DNA of 64,000 bases from Sistotremastrum niveocremeum HHB9708 (GCA_001630475.1 KV419398.1:533825-597824); one strand, 5' to 3'; positions 11,290-22,701 are shown, counted from the first letter of the stretch. Numbers and translations are program-made. Notes: generated by a model from the letters alone, not told the origin.

Positions 11290-11852
11290 CTGTATAGTCT
11301 TTTGCCTGTATGAGATTAGGCTCCCTCGGTGTCCCTCTGACGAAGATTTTTTTCTTCCGTCTCGTTATCTTGGGATGTCATTCTTTCCCGAATGTCCATA
11401 ACGACAAACGGTAGTCGTCAACTCAGAAACAACATTTACAAGTGCTTGCGATTCATTTCCTGCACTGCTCTTGCCTTTCATGAATATTTATAATATCTCT
11501 TTCTTGTGATGCGGTGATAAACCCCGATAGCCCGAAACATAGCGTCAGCAACTTCAGCAATGATTTGGACAGCTTTCGTCTCCACCTCGTCGCAAATCTT
11601 GCCATTTATTGTGCGGATGTCTGTATCGTGAAACGCTCTTCCCGGTATTCTGAGGAATGGCTCGAGATTGTCGGTTCATCATCACGGCCTTCAAATGCCG
11701 TTCAGTAGGACGGAAAGCCTGAGCGAACTTGCAATGACTCACTACTACCTGTGACGCCTGCCATCCCATCGTCGATTTCTGGACTGTTTGAGGAGGGGAC
11801 GAAACAAAGCGGTAATTCGCATGACGTTGGGTTGTTCTATATCGCGCCGATC
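11290..11852. other. intergenic region
   Basis: No supported gene between the oxygenase stop and the orphan gene start. The frame upstream of 11853 is open but lacks an ATG. Confidence 0.45.
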
Positions 11853-14061
11853 ATGGCTCAGCGCTCAGGCGCAACCATCATGCCAGTATCCGAAGCAACA
11901 ACGAAAGGTAAGCCACTTTCTGGATTGCTGAAGCTCGCCTTGAATGACCCCACACCCAGAGTATTCACGCGTGGATCAACACTTATCCTACCAAGTCCTG
12001 GGTTACAGCGATTATCCATCATACGAGCCACGACCCCGAGATTATCGACCAGAACTCAACTACTACATCCAACTCTATCACGATCGTTCCGTGACCGTTG
12101 ATGAATACATCCACGAACGATTCTGTTCAATCTTCCCCGTCCACAACTGGGCCCACGATCATCTCATCAGAGCTCTCATCTTCTCTCGACTCTGCGCTCA
12201 AGAATATTTCATGAGCATCGATGAAGTCGTCGCTATCTTCGTCCTGTCAAAGGACCTTCGAACCAAAGCTCCCAACGATATCTGGCTCGGTATTGCGCCG
12301 CATCTGATAAATCAGGGTATCGAGGGCTTTATTACTGAGGAGCGACCCGTCGGTACGCGTCCCGAGATGATGGACCTCACCAAAATGAGTCCATTCGCGC
12401 GAAGCCAATGCGTCTCCTTCGCAGACTTGCTCAAATCTGATCCTGAGGCGGGATTTCCCCCGGCTTACGATTTCATTTCTGAAATCAGGTCGTACGTGGA
12501 ACTCCAGGATGAATGGGACTGGGGAATGGAAGAAACATGGAACCTCCCACATATCCGTCGATCGCTCTTCGAACACTCCTATAATCAACTTCCTCCTCTC
12601 AAACCCGAACTCTGCGTTTGTGGAAAATGCAAGATTGATGAAGAGAGATTAGAGAAAAATAACACCACTTTTCGGAAGTGTTATCAGACTATGATCGAGG
12701 ATGGACAGGCCAGAGGGTGTACTGCGTTGCAGGAGAGTTGGGAGCCATTTATGGAAGCTGCTGAAGAGTGGTTGGAAGATATCGGTATGACTGTGCAGGC
12801 TACCGGAGAAGCATTCTACCAGAGGGCAGGAGAACGCAAAGGGCCTGCCATCCTCGATACTGCGAACGCTCTCCATCTTCATGTCGGTTCGGAGCTTCAG
12901 ACACGGGATCGTCTTCGCATCGTGTCAACCCTTCGTTCTCCTACCATACCCACGATCCTCTCAGGAGATCTCAAGGTTCCTCTGGCTCTGTCATCCGACG
13001 ACGTTGGATATCTCATCATCTATCGCGGGGAAGTCGAATTGATAACTTCTGGCGACTGGCTTCCCGAACTGGATGAGAAGCCTTTTGAACACCTTCAATC
13101 ACAAGTCTACGTATTGTCAACTTCAAATGACTATACGATCAGATTTGACGAATCGAAGCTTGATGAAAGGGCTTGTTTGTCTTATTACCCTTCCATGGAA
13201 GAACCCTGGTATCTTCCGAACGCTCACGATCGCTCGCCATCAGAGGAATGGATCGTTGAGCTTCCGGATGCGTCAACGCGAACGAAGAACGTCATAATCG
13301 AATGCAGTCGACGGGCAGATCATGGATATCCACTATTCAGTATGGCGAAGAATCAACAACATCATGGACAGGCCCTGCAATTGAAAGCGTCATATCAAAG
13401 ACGGACATTCGAAACCTGGTGGAGGCCAGTGATCGTCCGAGGACGTAGATGTCCTCATTCTGAGTTATATCAGAAGGGAACTCGTTGCTTGCTCGCTGCA
13501 AAGGACGTTTTGCTTCAACTCAAACGTCGCTCGGATCGATATACCGAGGAGTGCGACAACCTCCGGGAGACGCAGCCCACATGTCGTGCGTTCGGAGGAT
13601 CTTGTATCAGCGAACCTGACTGTCGTTGTACTAACGAGAAATTCCTGGAAGCACGAGAACGGTGGCGAGAAGATTTCCGACAAACTCTTCTTGGAGAGTC
13701 TACTCGACAGCATCAATATATTCTCGGAAACGACGGTCCTTTCAGCCGTCACAATGCAATCATCGTTCGATGTCCTGATCCCGACGCACTTCACCCTCTC
13801 ATTTTCTTATCTGCGTCGTGTGGACGAAGAATATATTTGATCAATTATCAAGAATGTTGGGACTGCGCTTGTGAAAGGATGATTATCTCTGGCTGCAGTG
13901 TTGGTATTGATGTCACCGCGACAGAGTATACGACGTGTGTCCTATGTCAGGCTACTTCTGAGCGAGCTGCTGTCAGTGCACAAGAGATTTTAGAGAGCAA
14001 AGGTGGGTTTGTGTTTGTACTCCTGCTATGGATTTTCATTAACCCCCGCCTAGATCAATGA
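11853..14061 (+). CDS. large Cys-rich orphan protein (701 aa)
   Basis: Exon 1 (11853-11907) is joined by a 52-nt intron to one long exon (11960-14002); a last 51-nt intron (14003-14053) leaves an 8-nt terminal exon ending at 14061. The last intron is a multiple of three and stop-free, so retention would replace the end ESKDQ by a 20-residue hydrophobic tail. The protein is soluble-looking, acidic to neutral, with Trp-rich mid regions and scattered Cys pairs: CVCGKC near residue 222, then a C-terminal cluster (CRAFGGSCISEPDCRC, CWDCAC, CVLC). The spacing is suggestive of metal binding but fits no finger I can name. I do not recognise the family. Neighbours are transcribed the same way but are functionally unrelated. 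Confidence 0.75.
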
Positions 14062-14490
14062 GATACGTTCAATCCAGATGAAAGTTACTGCCAGGCTTTC
14101 GACTACCTCTGATTCAGGCACACGCTCCAGCCCAGCCTGGCATAGCAACGGGACGTGCAAGGCCCTGTGCCCGTCCATTTTCTTGTATCAAGTAGAAACT
14201 TCAACTATAATTACCTGAGTGCTATTAGAATTTATCGGAATTGTTTCATGTATGTCTCACTGCTCTGAAACATATTGTGTGCCTGAGTAGCCAATGAGGG
14301 GTCGGGTCCTTATTTCGGCTCGGAAGCGCCTCGCGTCTTTTACCGCTGCCCCTCTGTCGAGCATACCGTATTCTGCCCCCCCCACGACCTAATGAGCCTT
14401 GTTTGCTTTTGAATGATCCAGCGAAGACCTTCACCTAATCCTGCTCAAGCGAAAACACAGTCGAGTTCCACAATTGCCAAAATTTCGAGA
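14062..14490. other. intergenic region
   Basis: Upstream region of the SGNH gene. The ATG at 14413 is in frame with the chosen start and would add 26 residues. Confidence 0.4.
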
Positions 14491-16278
14491 ATGACTTCCG
14501 AAGAAAAAGGCCATTTGCGCTCGCCATCAAAGTCCCAGCGTATCTGGCTCATCCCTCCTTTCATCCTCGCTCTCTTCCTTTTTTCAAAGGCCTTGTTCCC
14601 ATCATCATCTCATGCTTATCACCCAGCCCGAGCACTTGTCTCGCACAATTACCTGACGACCAACATGTCGCAGGAGCCCAATCCATTTTCCTTCTGTCCC
14701 ATTGGCAGCAGCGGTGATTTGTTGTCAGAAAAATATGGCGTGAACAACTTGGCAAGGTCAAGGCTTCACGCAGGGAGCGGCGCTCGTGTGCAGAAGGTTT
14801 TGAAAAAGGCGATGTCGGGATTGCCTATCACTATCAGCGTTTTGGGAGGCTCGAGTACGTGTCACCCTTTTCACGGCCCTGAATCACCTTCCTGATCCAT
14901 CATTCCAGTATCTGCATGCCATGGCGCTGGTGACGATCCTATCGCGCCTGGATGTTGGCCTGCAAGACTCTTCAACTGGTGGAACGAAGTGTTCCCTCAT
15001 CCGGCCTCAGAGCTGACCAATGGCGCTATGCGCAAGACGGACTCTTCATATTACGCATTCTGCAATAGCCATCATGTGCCAGACCATACCGATCTTGTCA
15101 TCCTCGAATTTGACTCAGATGACCCTGCGTACGCCCCACTGATATTCCCCTATTCATCTGGTTTTCTGACATGACTTCAGTGAGGCCGAATGGCGGAACC
15201 ATTTTGAGCTTCTCATGCGCTCTCTTTTGACGAGACCTGATCAACCCGCGGTCCTCGTTCTTGGCCACTTCTCCCCTCACCGCCAAGCCCAGTACGGCTA
15301 CCATGGCGCTGAGGTCTTACACTCCTCTGTGGCTCAGTTTTACGATGTTCCGCACATCAGGTAAATCTAAAGATGACTACACAGGTTATTGTTCTAACAA
15401 GTTCTACAGCACGAAGCCGACACTCTACGCTCCTTACATCAGTGACCCCTCTTCTATCCGCTCCCTCTATGCAGACCCTCTCCTTGCCAATCCCGCAGGT
15501 CATGGGCTCCTCTCAGACATGCTCGTCTCCTATTTCCAATCTCAGATCTGTACCGTATGGAATTCCTTGTCATCCCCAGAAGCCCTGTTAGCCGATACCG
15601 GTGCAGGTGCAGGTGGCATCTTCGGAGGAGCAGGGCAACGAAAGGGAGATGTTGATGCAGGAGCTGGCGCTGTTAAAGCTGCCGGTGCCGTTGGCGATCA
15701 TCCCAACTTTGCCGGTGTTGGCGCTCTCCTGGACACGAAAGTCCCTCCTTTCATGCTCACCACCCGCCCCGAAGAATTCGAGGACTTCCGCGAAGCAGTA
15801 CCTTTCTGCGTCTCTGCGAATGATCTCATCAACCCTCTTCCTCCATCTCTTTTCTATGGATCAGGGTGGCACGCATATCATCCCTCACAGCCCAAGGACG
15901 GTGACCAGACTCATTACTGGTATTCGACTTTACCTACGAGTCGGTTGAGGGTCCCTGTGCGTATTGGTGCTGGCGATGTCGGGATCTATTATATGCAGGA
16001 ACCAAGATCTGGTGGTGCCTCGTCGGCCGCAGAATGTTGGGTCGATGACAACTATGGTGGAGCCGTTGCTATTGGTAATGGTGCAGATATTGATCAAGCT
16101 CGTCCTGGGTATGTTCATTAGTCGTCTAGCGTTATGATCACACTCTGACGCATATTGTAGCTTGAAGATCATTGATCGAAAAGTGGCCGCGGGATCACAT
16201 TTCGTCGAATGCGAGCTTTTGGGCGAAGAAGGACATTCAGTACCAGCATTCAAAATCCTCGGTGTCTTTGCCACCTAA
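14491..16278 (+). CDS. membrane-anchored SGNH-hydrolase-like protein, CAP64-like (526 aa)
   Basis: Exons 14491-14854, 14909-15128, 15181-15360, 15410-16108 and 16161-16278 (introns 49-54 nt). An N-terminal signal anchor (IWLIPPFILALFLF, residues 18-31) predicts a type II Golgi or secretory-pathway protein with a lumenal catalytic domain. Block I of the SGNH/GDSL fold is visible (ISVLGGSISACHGAG, about residues 115-129, with the Gly-Gly-Ser in place of GDS). Later landmarks include VILEFDSDD, LVLGHFSPH and CWVDDN. This arrangement resembles the basidiomycete capsule-associated CAP64 family, proteins thought to act on surface or cell-wall glycans. The exact reaction is not known; O-acetylation or esterase activity is an inference from the fold. 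A Gly/Ala-rich low-complexity loop near residue 325 is unusual. An earlier in-frame ATG at 14413 is possible. Confidence 0.8.
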
Positions 16279-16844
16279 TCAGGACGACGAGTGACGGACT
16301 GTGTGAATAATTCTTCTCCCTTCAACTTAGTATCAGTACTAGTACTGGCCCTCTTTTATATGGTCTGGTGGAACCGGTGCTCTTTCCCGACAATCGTTTG
16401 CTTAATTTTCTGTCTTTTATTATGTGTCTCAGGAGATTATAGAACATTCTTTTCTCTTTGTCTATTTTCTCTTCTGTCTTTATATTGATGTCTCTTTTTC
16501 TTTGAGTACATATTGGGATATGGGTATCTACAGCTAGACCAGCTAGACACATCTCGGCATCAGATGGGCTTACGTAAGCCTCGATCTACGAGCGCGAAGA
16601 GCTTCAGGAAGCTCCAGTCTGCTCGAGGGTATTTCGCAGAGCAAAGTTCGGACATATCAACGGCTACGTCCTCTGTACCCAACAAGTCATCTATTCAGCT
16701 TGCTCCAGAGCTAGTTTCGACTCAGTGCAAGGCTGATTTCTGACAGCGTAGAAAATCGACCGTTAGTGATGCGTGCCGCCGGGTGAACTCAATCCGGATG
16801 TCTACTTCTCGTCGTTCAAATTTTTGAGCTCGTCTGAGCCATGT
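16279..16844. other. intergenic region, convergent gene ends
   Basis: Pyrimidine-rich 3' flank of the SGNH gene (T/C-rich 16300-16500) and unique DNA up to the left edge of the inverted repeat. No coding frame supported. Confidence 0.45.
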
Positions 16845-17002
16845 CACCGCCAATATAAATCAATTCATCAACAGGGAGCGCAATACTATGTACAGGAATC
16901 TGTTTTTGGTGTTTCGCACGTTTTACACTTTTTCTGGGTTATCTCGCCGTTTTATCTCGCTTCTCTACGCACAAATCGGGACATCTTGGGGGTGCGGAGC
17001 AC

Positions 17003-17622
17003 CTAGGCCGACGGCACACGGAGCAGGATCCAGAGGTAGTCGTCGTTGGCAATGGCAGACGCTTCCTTGAGTTGCGGCTGGATGGCATAAGCCTACGATC
17101 AAGATCGAAGGTCGGCAGACTCACCTTGGCCGTGACGCTGTTGTCAGCCTGTAGGAACTGCTTCTCGAAGAGAGCGTTGATCCTGGGGGAGCATGAGGAT
17201 TCAGGATGAGAAAATTATAATGGACATCGCTCTCACCTCACGACAGGCGCACCACTTGGCTCAATGACTTTCGTCTTCGTGATCGTCAACTCAGAGTAGA
17301 CGTCGCTGCAGACGACAGAGGGCGTCGCAGGCGCGGTCGAGGATGCCGGGACCTTGAGGGAGAGGAACATGCTGTAGTCGACGAACGAAGGGCTCTCGGA
17401 CTGGTCGAGAGGGTTCAAGATGTAGTGGTCGCCAGAGACGTTCGTGATCGCCCATGTCTACACTGGTGTTCAGCGAAGGCATCAACAGAGGTCGTGCACA
17501 CTCACCTGGGTGGTCGAGACGGTGGCCTCGAGGTTCGGGGTCCTGTTCTTCTTGCCGGCACTGGACAGGAAGAACTTGGAGGAGAAGTTCTGGAGCTTGT
17601 AGTTGCCGTTTTCGATGGACAT
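17003..17622 (-). CDS. small beta-trefoil-like protein, inverted twin A (156 aa)
   Basis: Four exons: 17506-17622, 17237-17457, 17125-17182, 17003-17077 (introns 48, 54 and 47 nt). The start MSIENGNYKLQN followed by KFFLSSAGKK and TWAITNVSGDHYIL resembles the opening of basidiomycete beta-trefoil proteins, the group that includes ricin-B-like lectins and I66-type serine protease inhibitors (mycospins); the protein ends LWILLRVPSA. No signal peptide, so a cytosolic store or defence protein against fungivores is a reasonable inference, not a proof. Residues 1-95 are identical to twin B; 12 of the last 61 differ, mostly conservatively. All exon lengths match twin B. A TATA box stands 73-80 bp upstream of the ATG. 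Confidence 0.85.
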
Positions 17623-17694
17623 GTTTGGAGGATGTTATGCTAGTGGGAGGTGAAACTGATTGCTGGGATGCTTAGCACCGTCTGTCAAGCAGAG

Positions 17695-17702
17695 TTTTTA
17701 TA
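17695..17702 (-). promoter_or_regulatory. TATA box of twin A
   Basis: TATAAAAA on the minus strand, about 75 bp before the ATG at 17622, inside the identical tract and mirrored by 20126-20133. Position and consensus suit a strongly expressed core promoter. Confidence 0.65.
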
Positions 17703-18063
17703 CCCGTTTCAAGAAATTTGGGAGTATATTCTGAAAAAACGCATGTGAGATTGACTGCCTTGTTCAGCCTCCTCTGTATCAGTGCTCCGGCCACTAGACA
17801 GACCAATTCCGCGGCCAGATGAAGTGCGAGCGCATGGGTCGAACTGCTTCCGCCGCTGGCATCTGAGTGGCGCAACTCAGGATCTCAATGTGTGTTGTGC
17901 CTGTGAAAGCCCCAAGATCTCTCCCTTGTTCTTGCGTAAGGAGCTGTATGGACATAAACAAAGTCGCCAGTGCGGAGAAGAGGTCGGCTGAGTTTGAAGT
18001 TTAATCCCGGAATTATCCGCAGTCTGTCTCCTCGAACCTCATCTGCGTCTTCAGGCCTCTTTT

Positions 18064-19764
18064 TCCCTACGTTCCCGGCGGCACACCAAAAACGATGGTT
18101 CCCCTTCAACATCATCTAATTTGCAAAAAAATTGGGTGCTCATCATTCTCATTTTTCCTCTCACTCAACTTCACTGTAAAATCAAGTGTAAAATGAACTT
18201 GCGAATCGAGTCGAGGCCCGTGGTACACTCTGACTGCAGTTGCTCTCTCGAAGACCGACTAGAGACCAAATTTTGAAAGAGAAAGACATCTTTATAGATA
18301 GAAACCATAAGCTAGCAAACATGCCGTTGGCGGATCTTCCCATGGTGAATCAACACCGTGGCCCTTTTAGTAGCTATGCTCTTCGAACAAAATCTCAGCC
18401 CAAGACAAGCTCTTTTTCGAGACGAGAAATTTATTGAGCAGCTCACCTTTCCCGAGAGACTTTCTTGCAGCACCCAATTAAAGACGTCTTGCATTTTCCT
18501 GCTGCATTCGCGTGTGTCTTTTGTCCTGGGCCCTTGATACATGCAACTATCGGACCGCGTCCCGGTCATATTGCTGCGCTTTGGGGGATCGCATGACTGA
18601 ATCGTCATCTGAGAAACATAGTTATCCACATCATCCACTCACGGTGCAGACTGAGTGCGCGCTGGGGGCGACCAGGATCATGATGTCTGGAATTGACGAG
18701 CCGACGGACCCTCAGCAACTGGTCACATCCATGTCTCATGGACAAGAGCACGGTGCAATTGCTGTCATGGACAAGAGAGACCGCCGCAGAAGTGCCGACC
18801 CCGTTTTTCTTCCATCGAAGTCGAGTCTTGTGTTCGTATCTGGCATTGATGGACGCCTGAGATGAGCATCAAATTCATAATGTTGCCATCAAAATATAAG
18901 AAGGGTTCTCACTCCCGAGATTTCGCATGAATGCACTATGAGGACGAGTGAGCCAACTTGATCGAACTGCTTTCCCACGGATCGCCGGTAATCAAATCAA
19001 TTTCCGAATGATCACTATCAGCCGGAAAACCTCGCTGGGTAGCAGTCGATGATTGAGCGATTCTATTTTTCTTGGTGGAAAGGTCAAGCAGCAATGAAGT
19101 CTCGGGCAGTTGTATTGCGTGTTGGCGCCGGGAAAAGGAAGCCAAGGCAATACCACTTGCAATTCGCCTTCGGTGTTGTCCAAGAAAACAAGATGACACA
19201 TGGTAAGACTTGGTGCGTACAAGGTTCCTTAGGGGTTTCGTGATTTATAGTTTTCAAGGGGAAATCATGGACTGCTTGCCTTGTGAGATGATTCAATAAA
19301 ATTGCCGAGGTAAGTACAGGTAGGTGACGTGTTTGCGTGCCTTGCTACCGCCGAATCTTGGAACTAGAATAATATCGGCGTAGATGTACGGCAGATTAAA
19401 GCGTGAATCATATCCTGATCCTCCGGCTAAACGGATAGAAACGACATGAAGTCAGTCTAGGATGTATGGGATGCATCGACGACATCATCTGGGTAATCCT
19501 CTCCAGGACGTACCTTGATCAGTACAGTTCAGCGTAAGCATGATGAGCTAAAGGTATATCTGTGAGATTGATGCGATTGGTAGCGGACGGCTATTGCGTG
19601 GACCTTTCCACCATGGAAATACAAGGTCCACCGCCTGAGATTGAGGGGAACACAATGGAGTAAATGACAGGGGCAACTGGCGAGCGAATCAGGCGGGAAA
19701 ATCGGACACAGGTGCCTTTGAATGAGAAATGTCGTGTGTGGTGTGTCGCCGAGAACAAAAGAAA
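18064..19764. other. 1.7-kb unique spacer between inverted-repeat arms
   Basis: Lies between the divergent promoters of twins A and B. Open frames here (for example 18512-18865) have no family features. It may carry shared upstream regulatory DNA, but I see no convincing gene, repeat or RNA. Confidence 0.5.
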
Positions 19765-20125
19765 CAAAGAGGCCTGAAGACGCAGATGTGGTTCGAGGAG
19801 GCGGACTGCGGATAATTCCGGGACTAAACTTCAAACTCAGCCGACCTCTTCTCCGCACTGGCGACTTTGTTTATGTCCATACAGCTCCTTACGCAAGAAC
19901 AAGGGAGAGATCTTGGGGCTTTCACAGGCACAACACACATTGAGATCCTGAGTTGCGCCACTCAGATGCCAGCGGCGGAAGCAGTTCGACCCATGCGCTC
20001 GCACTTCATCTGGCCGCGGAATTGGTCTGTCTAGTGGCCGGAGCACTGATACAGAGGAGGCTGAACAAGGCAGTCAATCTCACATGCGTTTTTTCAGAAT
20101 ATACTCCCAAATTTCTTGAAACGGG

Positions 20126-20133
20126 TATAAAAA
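20126..20133 (+). promoter_or_regulatory. TATA box of twin B
   Basis: TATAAAAA 80 bp upstream of the ATG at 20206, identical in position and flanks to the box of twin A. Confidence 0.65.
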
Positions 20134-20205
20134 CTCTGCTTGACAGACGGTGCTAAGCATCCCAGCAATCAGTTTCACCTCCCACTAGCATAACATCCTC
20201 CAAAC

Positions 20206-20822
20206 ATGTCCATCGAAAACGGCAACTACAAGCTCCAGAACTTCTCCTCCAAGTTCTTCCTGTCCAGTGCCGGCAAGAAGAACAGGACCCCGAACCTCGA
20301 GGCCACCGTCTCGACCACCCAGGTGAGTGTGCACGACCTCTGTTGATGCCTTCGCTGAACACCAGTGTAGACATGGGCGATCACGAACGTCTCTGGCGAC
20401 CACTACATCTTGAACCCTCTCGACCAGTCCGAGAGCCCTTCGTTCGTCGACTACAGCATGTTCCTCTCCCTCAAGGTCCCGGCATCCTCGACCGCGCCTG
20501 CGACGCCCTCTGTCGTCTGCAGCGACGTGTACTCTGAGGTGACGATCACCAAGACGACCATCGTCGACCCGAGTGCTGCGCCCGTCGTCAGGTAAGCACA
20601 TTGCCTCCATTGCTATCTTTGTCCTGACATGATCTCTCAGGATCAACGCCCTCTTCGAAAAGCAGTTCCTCCAGGCCGACAAGAGTACCACTGCCAAGGT
20701 GACCTTGTCCAATTTTAGTCTCGATCTTATGCTTATGCCTTATCCAGCCTCAGCTCAAGGAAGCCTCCGCCATCGCCAACGAGGACTTCCTCTGGCTCCT
20801 GGTCCGCGTCCCCTCCGCCTAG
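20206..20822 (+). CDS. small beta-trefoil-like protein, inverted twin B (156 aa)
   Basis: Exons 20206-20322, 20371-20591, 20641-20698 and 20748-20822. Exon lengths 117, 221, 58 and 75 nt equal those of twin A, but introns 2 and 3 differ fully in sequence. Protein residues 1-95 are the same as in twin A; the C-terminal third carries changes such as Lys/Thr, Glu/Asp, Asn/Lys, Tyr/Phe and Ile/Leu that keep the reading frame and core hydrophobicity, so both copies look functional. Probable beta-trefoil lectin or protease-inhibitor fold as for twin A. The identical upstream region (about 380 bp before the ATG) predicts the same expression pattern for both. Confidence 0.85.
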
Positions 20823-20983
20823 TGTGTTCCACAACCCCAAGATGTTCCGGTTCCCGCGATGAGAAGAGAGATAAAACGGCGAGATAACCCAGAAAAAGTT
20901 GAAAACGTGTGAAACACCAAAAAAAGCCCTTGTACTGTATTGCGCTTCCTCGTTGATAAAATGATATATATGGGTGATGAGAT

Positions 20984-21292
20984 GAGTAATACCGAGACAC
21001 AAGCAAATACCAGTGGTCTGTTCCAAGACCACGAATGTTTTATGAGGGGGCGGCATTACTCGAGCCCCGGCCTCTATGATATAGTTCGAGAGTTCACGCG
21101 TCTTTGGCATCTCGCAACAAGAATACATGATACAAAAGGGGTCTTCCTTATATTTAGTCATAAATCAAATATCCAACCCATCAACTATGTGGAACTTTAA
21201 GGCCAGGTTACTGGGATAGCAGCGTCAAAAGCGGACATCTGCCCATATCCTAAATATCATCATGAGTTCTCTGCGTCTGCGAAAGTGCCAGG
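20984..21292. other. intergenic region, convergent gene ends
   Basis: 3' flanks of twin B and of the third F-box paralogue. No gene seen. Confidence 0.5.
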
Positions 21293-22652
21293 TCAAAATC
21301 TGCCGCACTCCCAATTCAAAAGACAAAACCCACCGTCAGCATTCGAAATAGGAATGAGTCCGTCGTCAACCAAGGATATGTAGAATTCCTGATCCTTTTT
21401 CCAGCGATCAAGATCCGGCACTTCTGCATGTGATGTCCAGCGACCACCCTCGAGTTGATCCATGACCCTAAGGCCCTCATCGCTCCGCCAGATAAGCAAA
21501 CTTTGCATAGGCGTGCGTTTTGGATATTTTGCCATTATTCGCCGGAGGTCATGGTGTGATACGTCCATTATCACACACAATGCGAGGAGATTTTTAAATT
21601 CCTCAATGATTTCGAACAGGTGGTCATCCTGAGAATTTCAATGAGCATGGAGTCACGTGGAAGGGGGGAAATTTTCGAACCGGTCGGAGTAGCCACATGT
21701 CCGCGACAAAGAAAGTGAGAAGGCGAAGTCGAGGCGATTCTCTAGCAAGAGTGCTGAGCATCCAAGGGTCTATCTCGCAGAATGTAGCATTCAGTTTTGT
21801 GAGGTTAGAGCCAATGGACGCCCACATCCCTGAGATGTAGATCTGGTCGAAGACATTGAGATTCTCGAGCTTGGCTTTGCCGACGTATGCCGCTGCCGCC
21901 GAGTCCATCTGTCTTATCTGTAGTATTGTGAGATTTGGGAATCCATGGGATGGGGTGAGCAAGTCCGCGGGCTCGTAGTACCCGTTCACTTCGCGAGGAT
22001 TGATCGAGAGTGTTACGATGCGAGTTTGTTTGTCGAGGAAACGTAGGTCGGTAGGACGAAGAGGAAGCTGACAGACGAAGCCCAGTAAGCATTCATGCGT
22101 CAAGTGTTTCTGCAACAGAACGAAAAGTTCGGGATCGACGTTGTGACAGGTGTGGTCATGACCGTCGTCCTCTGCATTGACCTCAAGAATTTCTAAATTC
22201 GTCATGAGGGCAAATGGGATGGCGCTGACACCAGTCTCAGGTAAAGTTCGAATCCGTGAAGGGGAAGTGGGACCGTGGGCGTAATTCATGATGTTCAGCT
22301 GTCGGACATATCGTGCAGCCCGTGTTCGAAGCATAGTGGCGATTGTCTCAGACTCGGGCTGTCCGACATGAAACACCAGCTGCCTATAAATGAACCTTTC
22401 GGCCTGGGCTTGCAACACTCGTGATGAGCAAGCAAATAGGCAGAGTTGTCTCATCATTTGATTTCTGCCAACTAGGGTGTCGAGAGCTTCGACGATGATC
22501 TTTTCCACGATCTCGGGTGGAAGCGTTGGCTGGATTGGGAGATGAGGATCTGCCAGTACGGCGGCGCCTTTCGCTTGACGCTCAGATATCTTTCTTCGTG
22601 ATTGAGGAATTTTTGAGAGTAGAGTCGTTTGCTGCCCGAGTAGTTTCAACAT
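21293..22652 (-). CDS. F-box-like protein, paralogue 3 (435 aa)
   Basis: Exons 21681-22652 and 21293-21628 with a 52-nt phase-0 intron at the position conserved in the genes at 1154 and 3016. The F-box-like segment (TLPPEIVEKIIVEALDTL) lies near residue 42, followed by the family blocks CSSRVLQAQAERFIY, RTRAARYVRQLNIMNY and a long leucine-patterned body. It is the most divergent of the three copies and lies on the opposite strand about 17 kb away, so it is an older duplicate. The ATG at 22652 is chosen because it matches the start zone of the paralogues; an ATG at 22889 is in frame but would add 79 low-complexity residues across a GGTA repeat. Confidence 0.83.
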
Positions 22653-22679
22653 GGTGATCTGAAGTTCTGGCGTTGAGAA

Positions 22680-22701
22680 GGTAGGTAGGTAGGTAGGTAG
22701 A
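22680..22701. repeat. GGTA microsatellite
   Basis: About five direct copies of GGTA (as read on the plus strand) in the probable 5' leader of F-box paralogue 3. Confidence 0.8.

Larger units (their letters stand above)
16845..18063 (-). repeat. left arm of a 1.2-kb inverted repeat
   Basis: This arm mirrors 19765-20983: position x pairs with 37828 minus x. It contains a whole gene, its promoter and 3' flank. Within it 17300-18003 is identical base for base to the reverse complement of 19825-20528 (704 bp checked by eye), while DNA on either side of that tract is clearly diverged. The arms are separated by 1.7 kb of unique DNA. It is not a transposon end pair: each arm encodes an intron-bearing host gene and there are no flanking target duplications that I can see. 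Confidence 0.9.
19765..20983 (+). repeat. right arm of a 1.2-kb inverted repeat
   Basis: Reverse-complement partner of 16845-18063. The stretch 19825-20528 is the identical part; from 20529 rightwards (third base of a Val codon in exon 2) substitutions appear at once, and introns 2 and 3 cannot be aligned with those of the other arm. Confidence 0.9.

Noticed and set aside
20185-20712. 175-codon minus-strand frame across twin B
   Set aside because: It lies antisense to the exons of twin B and crosses its introns; a shadow of the high-GC coding sequence.
16845-20983. Inverted repeat as terminal repeats of a DNA transposon
   Set aside because: Each arm contains a complete intron-bearing gene with promoter, there is no transposase frame in the spacer, and I see no target-site duplication.
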